Assembly (NCBI GenBank): GCA_035277485.1
Contig: DATEKK010000095.1
Span: 1-64,000, forward strand
Length of the DNA stretch: 64,000 nt
Source: JADGGM01 sp035277485
Lineage (GTDB): Bacteria > Gemmatimonadota > Gemmatimonadetes > Gemmatimonadales > Gemmatimonadaceae
Direction: 5' to 3'
How positions within the stretch are numbered: position 1 is the stretch's first letter; every line of letters starts with the position of its first letter. The notes below the pieces were generated by a model. The model searched no databases, was not told the DNA's origin, and saw nothing but the letters and a program-made list of their open reading frames with translations. Of the stretch, positions 26,481 to 33,755 are shown piece by piece. Position numbers and translations under genes: made by a program.

Positions 26481-27635
26481 ATGCCTCGCCGACGCCGGCA
26501 AGGATTCTCCACGCTCGCGATCCACGGCGGCCGCGATCCGCACGAGACCGACACGCCGGTCGTAACACCGCTCTACCAATCGGTCAACTTCGTTCAGGAA
26601 GTCGGAACCGAAGAAGGCCTGCGCTATCCGCGCTACGGCAATAATCCCAACAGCGAGCTGCTGCACAAACGGCTCGCCATGTTGGAAGGAGCGGAAGCGT
26701 CGCTCTTGCTCGCGAGCGGAATGGGCGCCACCACGTGCGCCATGCTCGCGCTGCTGCGCCCGGGCGATCACCTCCTCGCCAGCGAATGGATCTACGGCGG
26801 GACGCACCGACTCTTCACGCGCGAGTTCGAAGCGATGGGCATTCAGGTGACGCTCGTCGATCCGATGGAGACGCGTGTATGGCGCAAACGCGTGCGCAAA
26901 CACACGCGCGCGATTTTCGTCGAGACGCCCGTCAATCCATCGTGTCGCGTGATCGACCTGCGTCCCATCAGCTACCTCACGCAGGAGATGGGACTCGCGC
27001 TTGTCGTGGACTCGACGTTCGCATCGCCAGTCAACTTCCGGCCGCTCGAGTACGGCGCCGACGTCGTCATCCATTCCGCCACCAAGTACCTGAATGGCCA
27101 CCACGATGTGTTGGCAGGCGCGGTGATGGGTACGGCCTCGTACATCGAGGAAGTGCGGCAGAAGATGATGGTTTGGGGTCAGGCGCCTGACCCGTTCGCG
27201 TGCTGGCTGCTCGAGCGCGGTATCAAGACGCTCGACGTTAGGCTCCACCGGCACAACGAGAACGCGATGCGTCTCGCCCAGTGGTGCGCGGAACGGCCGG
27301 AATTTGCGCGCGTCCACTACCCCGGCCTCCCGTCGCACCCCGATCACGAGGTCGCGCGTGCAACTCTGGATGGTTTCGGCGGTATGATGGCGGTCGAGTT
27401 GGCCGGCGGTGGCGACGCGGCCGAGCGGTTCATCAGCCGTCTACGGGTGATGACCCACGCGCCAAGCCTGGGCGGTGTGGACACGCTCGTGTCGGAGCCG
27501 CGATTCACGTCACACGCTTCCATGACGCCCGCCGAGCGCGCCGCGATTGGCGTCCCCGACGGGTTCGTCCGGATCAGCGTCGGCATCGAAGACGTCGATG
27601 ATCTCATCGCCGATGCAAGCCAGGCGTTGAAATGA
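26481..27635 (+). CDS. PLP-dependent transsulfuration-family enzyme (cystathionine gamma-synthase-like)
   Basis: The 384-aa enzyme belongs to the Cys/Met metabolism PLP family (fold type I). Visible hallmarks are YPRYGNNPN, the glycine-loop ASGMGATTCAML, DSTFASPVNFRPLEYGADVV (partial) and the PLP lysine in SATKYLNG (Lys 202). Substrate identity (cystathionine gamma-synthase, O-acetylhomoserine sulfhydrylase or gamma-lyase) is not settled by sequence. ATG 26481 is chosen because GGAG (26469-26472) lies 8 nt upstream; ATG 26478 is also possible. It lies 16 bp after the barrel-domain gene. The pairing of sugar kinases with a sulfur amino acid enzyme is unusual. Confidence 0.9.
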   Translation: MPRRRRQGFSTLAIHGGRDPHETDTPVVTPLYQSVNFVQEVGTEEGLRYPRYGNNPNSELLHKRLAMLEGAEASLLLASGMGATTCAMLALLRPGDHLLASEWIYGGTHRLFTREFEAMGIQVTLVDPMETRVWRKRVRKHTRAIFVETPVNPSCRVIDLRPISYLTQEMGLALVVDSTFASPVNFRPLEYGADVVIHSATKYLNGHHDVLAGAVMGTASYIEEVRQKMMVWGQAPDPFACWLLERGIKTLDVRLHRHNENAMRLAQWCAERPEFARVHYPGLPSHPDHEVARATLDGFGGMMAVELAGGGDAAERFISRLRVMTHAPSLGGVDTLVSEPRFTSHASMTPAERAAIGVPDGFVRISVGIEDVDDLIADASQALK

Positions 27636-27668
27636 TGACGTAACGGATGACGAGGGTCTGTAGTCATT

Positions 27669-27752
27669 GGACTGGAAGGCGGCTCCGGCGAGCCGAGCGA
27701 CCTCGGCAATGGTCGCGACCGCCGGGCAATGATTCGCCGCCGCTTCAGTCCC
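27669..27752. repeat. Intergenic sequence related to the 19.5-kb foldback interior
   Basis: GGACTGGAAGG (27669-27679) and CTTCAGTCCC (27743-27752) bracket 63 bp. The reverse complement of the foldback interior has the same two words in the same order, 54 bp apart. CTTCCAGT just downstream can also pair with ACTGGAAG. It lies between the PLP enzyme and ftsE, where no gene is visible. Confidence 0.4.
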
Positions 27753-27771
27753 AGCTTCCAGTAGCCAGCCA

Positions 27772-28467
27772 GTGATCCGCTTCTCGCACGTCACGAAGGA
27801 ATATCCCCGCACCGGCGTCGCCCTCAACAACGCCTCCTTTCAGGTCGCGAAGGGCGAGTTCGCCTTCCTCACCGGCCCGAGCGGCGCGGGCAAGTCGACC
27901 ATCCTCAAGCTCGTGTACATGGAGGAGCGACCCACGTCGGGCGAGGTCCGGGTGGGCGGCATGCGGTCCACGGAGATCAGGCGCCGCGAGATTCCGAAGC
28001 TTCGTCGCCGGTTGGGCATCGTCTTCCAGGATTTTCGTCTGCTCGAGGACCGGAGCGCCGAGCAGAACATCGCGTTCGCGCTCGAGGTGACAGGCACGCC
28101 GCGCGATGCGATTCCGGCCAAGGTGTCACGGCTGCTCACGCAGGTCGGCCTCGCCTCCAAGGGGACGAGTTTCCCGCGCGAGCTGTCGGGCGGCGAGCAG
28201 CAGCGCGTTGCCATTGCGCGCGCGCTGGTGAACGACCCGGTGTTGCTCATCGCCGACGAGCCCACCGGCAATCTCGACGAGCGCGCGACGCGCGGCATCT
28301 TCCAGCTTCTGCGCGACATCAACGCCTCGGGCACCGCGGTGCTCATGGCGACGCACAACCTGGAGCTGGTGCGGCGCTCGGACTACCGCGTGATCGAAAT
28401 GAATCGCGGACAGATCGTGTTCGACTCCGCCGAAGCCGCCGCACAGTCGTCTCCGCCCGCCGTCTGA
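27772..28467 (+). CDS. ftsE: Cell division ATP-binding protein FtsE
   Basis: The 231-aa ABC ATPase has Walker A GPSGAGKST (35-43), Q-loop in VFQDFRLL, signature LSGGEQQR, Walker B LLIADEPT and switch His in ATHN. Length and RLLEDRSAEQNIAF-type sequence fit FtsE. It drives conformational change in FtsX to activate periplasmic peptidoglycan hydrolysis during division. The GTG start has no strong ribosome binding site. The TGA overlaps the ftsX ATG by 1 bp, and the EnvC-like gene follows ftsX, giving a complete FtsEX-activator operon. Confidence 0.95.
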   Translation: MIRFSHVTKEYPRTGVALNNASFQVAKGEFAFLTGPSGAGKSTILKLVYMEERPTSGEVRVGGMRSTEIRRREIPKLRRRLGIVFQDFRLLEDRSAEQNIAFALEVTGTPRDAIPAKVSRLLTQVGLASKGTSFPRELSGGEQQRVAIARALVNDPVLLIADEPTGNLDERATRGIFQLLRDINASGTAVLMATHNLELVRRSDYRVIEMNRGQIVFDSAEAAAQSSPPAV

Positions 28468-29318
28468 TGCGCCTCACCCTCCGAGAAGTCTCGTTAGGCC
28501 TCAAGCGGGCGCCGCTCTTGAGCGTGCTGAGCGTCCTCACCATCGCCTTCAGCTTGTTCGCGTTCGGGCTCTTCGGCCTCGTGGCGCTCAACGTGAGCGA
28601 GGCGCTGAGACACGTCGAGGAGCGCGTCGAGATTCGCGCATTCCTGGCCGACGGCACGCCCGTCGAGGCCGTGTCGGCCGCCGTTGGTGACATCGCGTCG
28701 TTCCCGGAAGTGGCGCGCGTCGACATGATCACGCCCGAGCAGGCGCTCGCGCGCGCGCGCAAGGAGATGGGCGAATTCCAGGACGTGTTCGACGCCGCGG
28801 TGCTGCCCGCCTCGCTCGAGATCCGGCTCAAGCCCGGCTATCGCGATCCGGCCACGGTGCGCGCGGTGGCCGAGCGCGTGAAGACGTACTCGTTCGTCGA
28901 CGACGTGCGCTACGGCGAAGAATGGGTGCAGAAGCTGTACAACATCCGCAACATCGCCGGCGCCACGGGGCTTGTGTTAGGCATCGCGTTTGCCGGCGTG
29001 GCGGTGATCATCATCGGGTCCACCATTCGCATGACGGTGCTCGCGCGGGCGCGCGAGATCTCGATCATGCGCCTCGTCGGCGCGACCGACGCGTTCGTGC
29101 GGCGGCCGTTCCTCGTGGACGGGTTCGCGAAGGGCGTCGTCGGCGGCCTGCTCGCGCTGGCGCTCGCGTGGATCGCCTACCGCCTCGTCGACCAAACGTT
29201 AGGCATTTCGAGCGCGTTCTTCCAGTCTGGCTCGGCGGCGTTAGGCGTACTGGCCGGCGGCGTGATCGGGCTCTTGGGCAGTGCGCTGTCCGTGGGCCGG
29301 CACCTCCGCGATGTCTGA
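28467..29318 (+). CDS. ftsX: Cell division membrane protein FtsX
   Basis: The 283-aa integral membrane protein has a first helix (SVLTIAFSLFAFGLFGLVAL), a periplasmic domain (about 45-160, containing VEIRAFLADGTPVEAVS), and three C-terminal helices including FVRRPFLVDGFAKGVVGG. This is the four-helix MacB-like plan of FtsX. Its periplasmic domain should contact the EnvC-like protein encoded next, which overlaps ftsX by 8 bp. It shares a TGATG junction with ftsE. Confidence 0.93.
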   Translation: MRLTLREVSLGLKRAPLLSVLSVLTIAFSLFAFGLFGLVALNVSEALRHVEERVEIRAFLADGTPVEAVSAAVGDIASFPEVARVDMITPEQALARARKEMGEFQDVFDAAVLPASLEIRLKPGYRDPATVRAVAERVKTYSFVDDVRYGEEWVQKLYNIRNIAGATGLVLGIAFAGVAVIIIGSTIRMTVLARAREISIMRLVGATDAFVRRPFLVDGFAKGVVGGLLALALAWIAYRLVDQTLGISSAFFQSGSAALGVLAGGVIGLLGSALSVGRHLRDV

Positions 29319-30537
29319 GCCTGGCCACGCCTGGCGCCTCGCCGTCCTCGTGCTGCTCGTGCTCGCAGCCGGCGCCCATCCGTCAATCGCGCACGCGCAA
29401 GCCGCGGCCGCCCAACAATCCACCGACAGTCCCGAAGCCCGCCTCAAGACCGAGCGCGCCAAGCTCGACGCGCTCCGCGCCGAGCGCCAACGCCTGGAGC
29501 AGCGGCGCCAGTCGCTGCAAAACACGGTGCACGACCTGTCGGAGGAAGTGGACAACCTGAATCGCGAAGCGGACATGACCGCCGGCGTCGTCCGCTCTCT
29601 CGATGCCCAACTGGACGCGATCAACGCCGAAGTCACGAGCACCACGTCCGACTTGGTCGACGCGCAGGACGAGCTCACGCTCAAGCGCGTGATCCTCCAA
29701 CGCCGGCTGGTCGACATCTACAAGCGCGGCCCCCTCTTCTCGCTCGAGGTGCTGCTCTCCGCCAACAGCTTCGGCGACCTCATCGCGCGCTACAAGTACC
29801 TGCACCTCATCGCGCTCCGCGACCGCGTGCTGGTGCACCGCGTGGAGGATCTGCGCAACCAGATCGACCGCCAGCGCGGCAACCTCGTGCGCTTCCAGAG
29901 CGACATGGAGGAGAACCGCCAGGAAAAGGCCGACGAAGAGAAGCACCTGCGCGACCTGCAGTCCCAACAGGCGGCGAGCCTGCGCGATGCCCAACGCAAC
30001 GCGCGCCTCACCGACCGTCGCATCCAGCAGCTCGCGAGCGACGAAGGACGGCTGACGAACGTGATCGCCTCACTCGAGGCCGCGCGCCTGCGCGCCGAGC
30101 GCGCGTCGCCTAACGCGCCGCGGTCGGCCGGCGTGTTCAACAGCGCCAACCGCCTCGACTGGCCGGTGGACGGGTCCCTGCTCTACAGCTTCGGACGCGT
30201 GGTGAATCCCAACAACACCACGGTTCGCTGGAACGGCATTGGCATCAAAGCCGCCGAGGGCGCCGAGGTGCACGCAGTCGCCGCCGGAAAGGTGCGCGTC
30301 GCCGAGCCGTTCGGCACGTACGGCCTCACGGTGATCATCGAGCATCCGGGCGGCGATTACTCGGTGTACGGCTCGCTCGAGAAAGTCACCGTCAAGAAAG
30401 GCGACGTGGTCGGCAAGGGCGACATCATTGGCTACGTGGGCTCGACCGACCCCGAGTTGGGACCGCATCTCCACTTCGAGATGCGCCCCGAGGGGCGGCC
30501 CGTCGACCCCCTCGACATCCTCAAGCCGCAGCCGTGA
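29311..30537 (+). CDS. EnvC-like murein hydrolase activator (degenerate M23/LytM domain)
   Basis: The start is ATG 29311, inside the end of ftsX (8-bp overlap). The 408-aa product has a signal peptide ending AHAQA, a long coiled coil (about 45-270), and a C-terminal M23/LytM domain (about 300-400). In active M23 enzymes HxGxD supplies metal ligands; here the matching stretch is RWNGIGIKA, so both the His and Asp are missing, while the later HLHFE motif remains. That pattern points to a non-enzymatic activator of amidases, as with E. coli EnvC, driven by FtsEX. Gene order ftsE-ftsX-envC supports this. Confidence 0.9.
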   Translation: MSEPGHAWRLAVLVLLVLAAGAHPSIAHAQAAAAQQSTDSPEARLKTERAKLDALRAERQRLEQRRQSLQNTVHDLSEEVDNLNREADMTAGVVRSLDAQLDAINAEVTSTTSDLVDAQDELTLKRVILQRRLVDIYKRGPLFSLEVLLSANSFGDLIARYKYLHLIALRDRVLVHRVEDLRNQIDRQRGNLVRFQSDMEENRQEKADEEKHLRDLQSQQAASLRDAQRNARLTDRRIQQLASDEGRLTNVIASLEAARLRAERASPNAPRSAGVFNSANRLDWPVDGSLLYSFGRVVNPNNTTVRWNGIGIKAAEGAEVHAVAAGKVRVAEPFGTYGLTVIIEHPGGDYSVYGSLEKVTVKKGDVVGKGDIIGYVGSTDPELGPHLHFEMRPEGRPVDPLDILKPQP

Positions 30538-30575
30538 GCGGTCGCGTACGCCGTCAAGCGTTTGATGCCCGGCGC

Positions 30576-30604
30576 GTGACAGCCACCAGCGCCCCCGCTA
30601 CTTT
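30576..30604 (+). promoter_or_regulatory. Predicted promoter of the metal-efflux operon, possibly leaderless
   Basis: GTGACA (30576-30581), a 17-nt spacer and TACTTT (30599-30604) form a fair sigma-70-like promoter. The expected transcription start falls on or next to the ATG at 30611, so the first mRNA may lack a leader. No Shine-Dalgarno precedes that ATG, which agrees. Confidence 0.5.
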
Positions 30605-30610
30605 GTGCGT

Positions 30611-30988
30611 ATGACGGGTGTGTTCGCCACCTTCCGCTCGAGCCGCTCGCGGCTGACGCGCTTGGCCGGCCTCGTCCTGCTCATCGCGCAGGTCGTCGCC
30701 GTCGGCATCGCGCCGGCCGCCGAGGCGCTGGCGTCGCACAGTGCCGCGGCGCACGTGGAAGATGCGGGCATTCACCTGCACCACAGCCACAACCCGAACG
30801 ATTGCCCGGCGTGTCTCGCGCTGCAGATCGGCGCGAACGGACTGCCGTCGCGCATCGAGCGGCCCACGCCGGCGGTCGAGCGCTTCGCGCCACTGCGCGT
30901 CGCGCAGACTGTAGTCCTTCCGCGCGCACGCGGCATCGAGCCGCACGCGCCCCGCGCACCACCGCTCCTCCTCGTCGCGTCCCGTTAG
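30611..30988 (+). CDS. Small exported His/Cys-motif protein upstream of metal efflux genes
   Basis: A 125-aa protein starting at ATG 30611 (GTG 30605 is possible). Residues about 15-45 form a signal or membrane segment (LAGLVLLIAQVVAVGIAPAAEAL). A compact metal-binding-looking motif follows: HLHHSHNPNDCPACLAL. The C-terminal third is Pro/Arg-rich. Small His/Cys proteins with a similar plan (DUF2946-like) are often found beside heavy-metal efflux genes, and a TolC/adaptor/RND set follows here. It may sense or bind the metal in the periplasm; this is inference from position and motif. Confidence 0.65.
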   Translation: MTGVFATFRSSRSRLTRLAGLVLLIAQVVAVGIAPAAEALASHSAAAHVEDAGIHLHHSHNPNDCPACLALQIGANGLPSRIERPTPAVERFAPLRVAQTVVLPRARGIEPHAPRAPPLLLVASR

Positions 30989-31162
30989 GCGGGACGCCGG
31001 CGTGTCGCGGCCCACGGGCCGTCCGCGCCGGCGCCGTTCGCGCCTAACGGGAGACTCACCGCCGCCGGCCTGAGCCGTCGTGCGCCCGCGCGCCATCCGC
31101 GAGCGGGTGCCGAATCCCGGTCCAGTGCCGGCCCTCAGGGCACACCAGGACGAGGACGACAC

Positions 31163-32572
31163 ATGCACGTGGGAACGGTCGTTGGAGCGCTGACGGTGGC
31201 GTCGGCGGTCGCGGTGCACGCACAGCAGCCGGTGCCCCGCTCCCGCTCCGATTCCGCCGCCCGCGCCGATAGCGCGGTCGTCGCCGACTCGGCGCGCATC
31301 GCGCGTGAGATGAATCGCATCCGCGGGGAGGCGCAGCATCCGCCCCCGGCGATCCTCACGGACAGCGGTCCAACGTTGGTCATCACACGCCAGCAAGCCA
31401 TCGACTCCGCGCTCGCGCACAACCCGACGCTGATCGCGTCGCTCGAGCAAACCGAACAAGCGCGGGCGCGTCACACGGAAGCCGTGGCCATTCCCGATCC
31501 GTCGCTCTCGGCCACGATCGTTGGGCAGAACGGCGCGCTGAGTCCGAGCTCGGCCAGCGAGCACGACTATGCGCTCAATCTCACGGTCCCCTTCCCCGAC
31601 CGCATCAGATTGCGCGGCAAAGTGGCCACCGCCGATGTGCAAACCGCCGAGTTGTCGTACCTGCAGCTCAAGCAGCAGCTCGCGTCGCAGACATCGCAGA
31701 CGTACGACTCGCTGCTCGTTGCGTTGCGTCACCTGGAAGACTTTCAGGTGGCGAAGCAGCTCGCGGAGGATTTCCTCACGCGCACACAAGCGCGGTACGA
31801 GGGCGGCACGAGCCCCAAGCTGGATGTGATCAAGGCGAAGGTCGATGTCGCGCAGGCGCAGAACGATCTCATCGCCGGCCAGCGCGATGTGGCCAACGCG
31901 AAGGCGTCGCTCAACCGGCTCATGGGGCGCCTGTTAGGCGCGAACATCACGCCCGCGGATTCGCTCGAGATTCCGCCCGCGCTGCCGGAGTTGTCGGTGC
32001 TCGAGCAGCGCGCCGCCGAGCACCGTCCCGAGCTGCGCAGCCTCACCGCCCAACGGGCCGGCGCCAGCGCCGCCACCACGCTGGCCAAGGAATTCTGGCT
32101 CCCCGACATCAGCGTGGGTGTGACGCGGCTCAACGTCGTCGGCACGCCGGCCACGTACGACACCGGCATCGGGATTGGATTCCCGCTCTTTTTCTGGCAG
32201 CACACCGGCGGGGAGGTGTCCGAGGCCGCGCACCACGAAAAGGAGCTCGCGGCCACCAACCGGGATCTCGTGGCGCAAGTGAATCAGGAGGTGCGCGTCG
32301 CGTATGCCGGTGCGGCCACCGCGCTCCAACAAGCGCAGTACCTGCGCGACGAGCTCGTGCCCGAGGCCCGGCAGGCCTACACCATCGCGTCCAACAGCTA
32401 CAAGCTCGGCGGGTCGTCGGCGCTCGAGGTCCTCGATGCCGAGCGCGACTTCCTCGACGCTCAAACGCAATTCACCGACGCCCTCGGCGCCGTGAACGAT
32501 GCCATCGCGCAGCTCGAGCTCGCCGTCGGCGCGCCGCTCGCGAGCGCACCATCCGGAGTTCCGCATGACTGA
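31163..32572 (+). CDS. TolC/CusC-like outer membrane efflux protein
   Basis: The 469-aa product has a signal peptide (cleaved near VHAQQ), a Ser/Ala/Asp-rich spacer and two OEP repeats forming the beta-barrel and alpha-helical tunnel of TolC-type channels. The repeats begin near ITRQQAIDSALAHNPTL and near LSVLEQRAAEHRPEL. The start is ATG 31163 with GAGGAC just upstream. The stop overlaps the adaptor gene start by 8 bp. The 174-bp gap before it has G+C-rich inverted repeats but no riboswitch I can name. With the next two genes it forms a tripartite pump. Confidence 0.9.
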   Translation: MHVGTVVGALTVASAVAVHAQQPVPRSRSDSAARADSAVVADSARIAREMNRIRGEAQHPPPAILTDSGPTLVITRQQAIDSALAHNPTLIASLEQTEQARARHTEAVAIPDPSLSATIVGQNGALSPSSASEHDYALNLTVPFPDRIRLRGKVATADVQTAELSYLQLKQQLASQTSQTYDSLLVALRHLEDFQVAKQLAEDFLTRTQARYEGGTSPKLDVIKAKVDVAQAQNDLIAGQRDVANAKASLNRLMGRLLGANITPADSLEIPPALPELSVLEQRAAEHRPELRSLTAQRAGASAATTLAKEFWLPDISVGVTRLNVVGTPATYDTGIGIGFPLFFWQHTGGEVSEAAHHEKELAATNRDLVAQVNQEVRVAYAGAATALQQAQYLRDELVPEARQAYTIASNSYKLGGSSALEVLDAERDFLDAQTQFTDALGAVNDAIAQLELAVGAPLASAPSGVPHD

Positions 32573-33755
32573 CCTGCGATTGCTCATCTCCCCGCGCGTC
32601 TGCCTAACGGCAACCGCGGTCGCTCTCGTCGCCGTCGCGTTGAACGCGTGCTCCAAGGATGCGCCGCCCGCGTCCGCCGAACGCGCGCCCGGTTACGGCA
32701 ACGCACCGGCCGCCAAACCCGGCGAGCTCGTGCTGCCGCCCGCCCAACGGGAGCGCATCTCGATCACCACCGTCGAGCCCACCCGCTATCAGCCGTTGGT
32801 CTACGCCACCGGCACCGTGGCGTTCGACGGCGACCAATCGACGCAGGTCCTGGCGCCCATTTCGGGACCCGTGGCACGCATCCTCGTCCAACCCGGTGAC
32901 GCGGTGTCGCGCGGGCAGGCGCTGGCGTACGTGTCGTCGCCGGATTATGCGGCGGCCGTGTCGAACTACCGGAAGGCCGCGGCCACCGCGCGCAACCTGC
33001 AGCACATCGCCGACCTGGATGTACAATTGTACAAGAACGACGCGATCGCGCGCCGCGACATGGAACAGGCGCAGACCGACGCCGTCTCCGCCAACGCCGA
33101 TCGCGACGCCGCGCTCGAGCAGCTCCGCTCGATCGGCGTCGAGGACACCACGATTCAGGCGCTCCAGGAAAACCGGCCCGTCGCGAACGTGCAGGGCGCG
33201 ATCCGCGCACCGATCGCGGGCACCGTGGTCGAACGGCTCGTCACGCCCGGCCAGCTCCTGCAGGCCGGCACGACGCCCTGCTTTACCGTGGCGGACCTGT
33301 CGCGCGTGTGGGTCATGACCAACGTGTTCGAGTCCGACCTGTCCGACGTTCGGTTAGGCGACCAGGCCGACGTCGTCACCAACGCGTCGACCAACGTGTT
33401 CCACGGCATCGTCGACAACATCGCGGCCGAGGTCGATTCCGCGACCAAGGCCACCGCGGCGCGCGTGGTCGTCTCGAATCCCGATCGCCTGCTCAAGAAG
33501 GACATGTACGTGCGCGTCACGGTGCACTCGCGCCACGAGCACACGGGATTGCTCGTGCCGTTGGCCGCCGTGCTCCGCGATGAAGACAACAATCCGTTCG
33601 TGTATGTGCAGGACACGAACGGCGCGTTCGCGCGCCGGTCGGTCACGTTAGGCGAACGCCTCGCCGACCGCTACCAGATCGCGTCGGGTCTCGAGGGCGG
33701 CGACAAGGTGGTGTCCGAGGGCGGGCTCTTCCTCCAGTTCGCGCAGAGTCAATGA
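32565..33755 (+). CDS. RND efflux periplasmic adaptor lipoprotein (CzcB/CusB-like)
   Basis: I start at ATG 32565 with GGAG upstream; the 396-aa product has a lipobox ending ALNAC (Cys 29). The membrane-fusion plan follows: a barrel-sandwich half (VLAPISGPVARILVQPGDAV), an alpha-hairpin (about 135-200), the second lipoyl half (IRAPIAGTVVERLVTPGQ), a beta-barrel and a membrane-proximal domain. It links the RND pump to the TolC-like channel. It lacks the His-rich tail of some CzcB proteins. The last bases overlap the RND gene (ATGA). Confidence 0.92.
   Translation: MTDLRLLISPRVCLTATAVALVAVALNACSKDAPPASAERAPGYGNAPAAKPGELVLPPAQRERISITTVEPTRYQPLVYATGTVAFDGDQSTQVLAPISGPVARILVQPGDAVSRGQALAYVSSPDYAAAVSNYRKAAATARNLQHIADLDVQLYKNDAIARRDMEQAQTDAVSANADRDAALEQLRSIGVEDTTIQALQENRPVANVQGAIRAPIAGTVVERLVTPGQLLQAGTTPCFTVADLSRVWVMTNVFESDLSDVRLGDQADVVTNASTNVFHGIVDNIAAEVDSATKATAARVVVSNPDRLLKKDMYVRVTVHSRHEHTGLLVPLAAVLRDEDNNPFVYVQDTNGAFARRSVTLGERLADRYQIASGLEGGDKVVSEGGLFLQFAQSQ

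Noticed and set aside
30989..31162. Metal or cobalamin riboswitch before the TolC-like gene
   Set aside because: The gap is G+C-rich with inverted repeats, but I found no B12 box, czcD or yybP-ykoY core in order.
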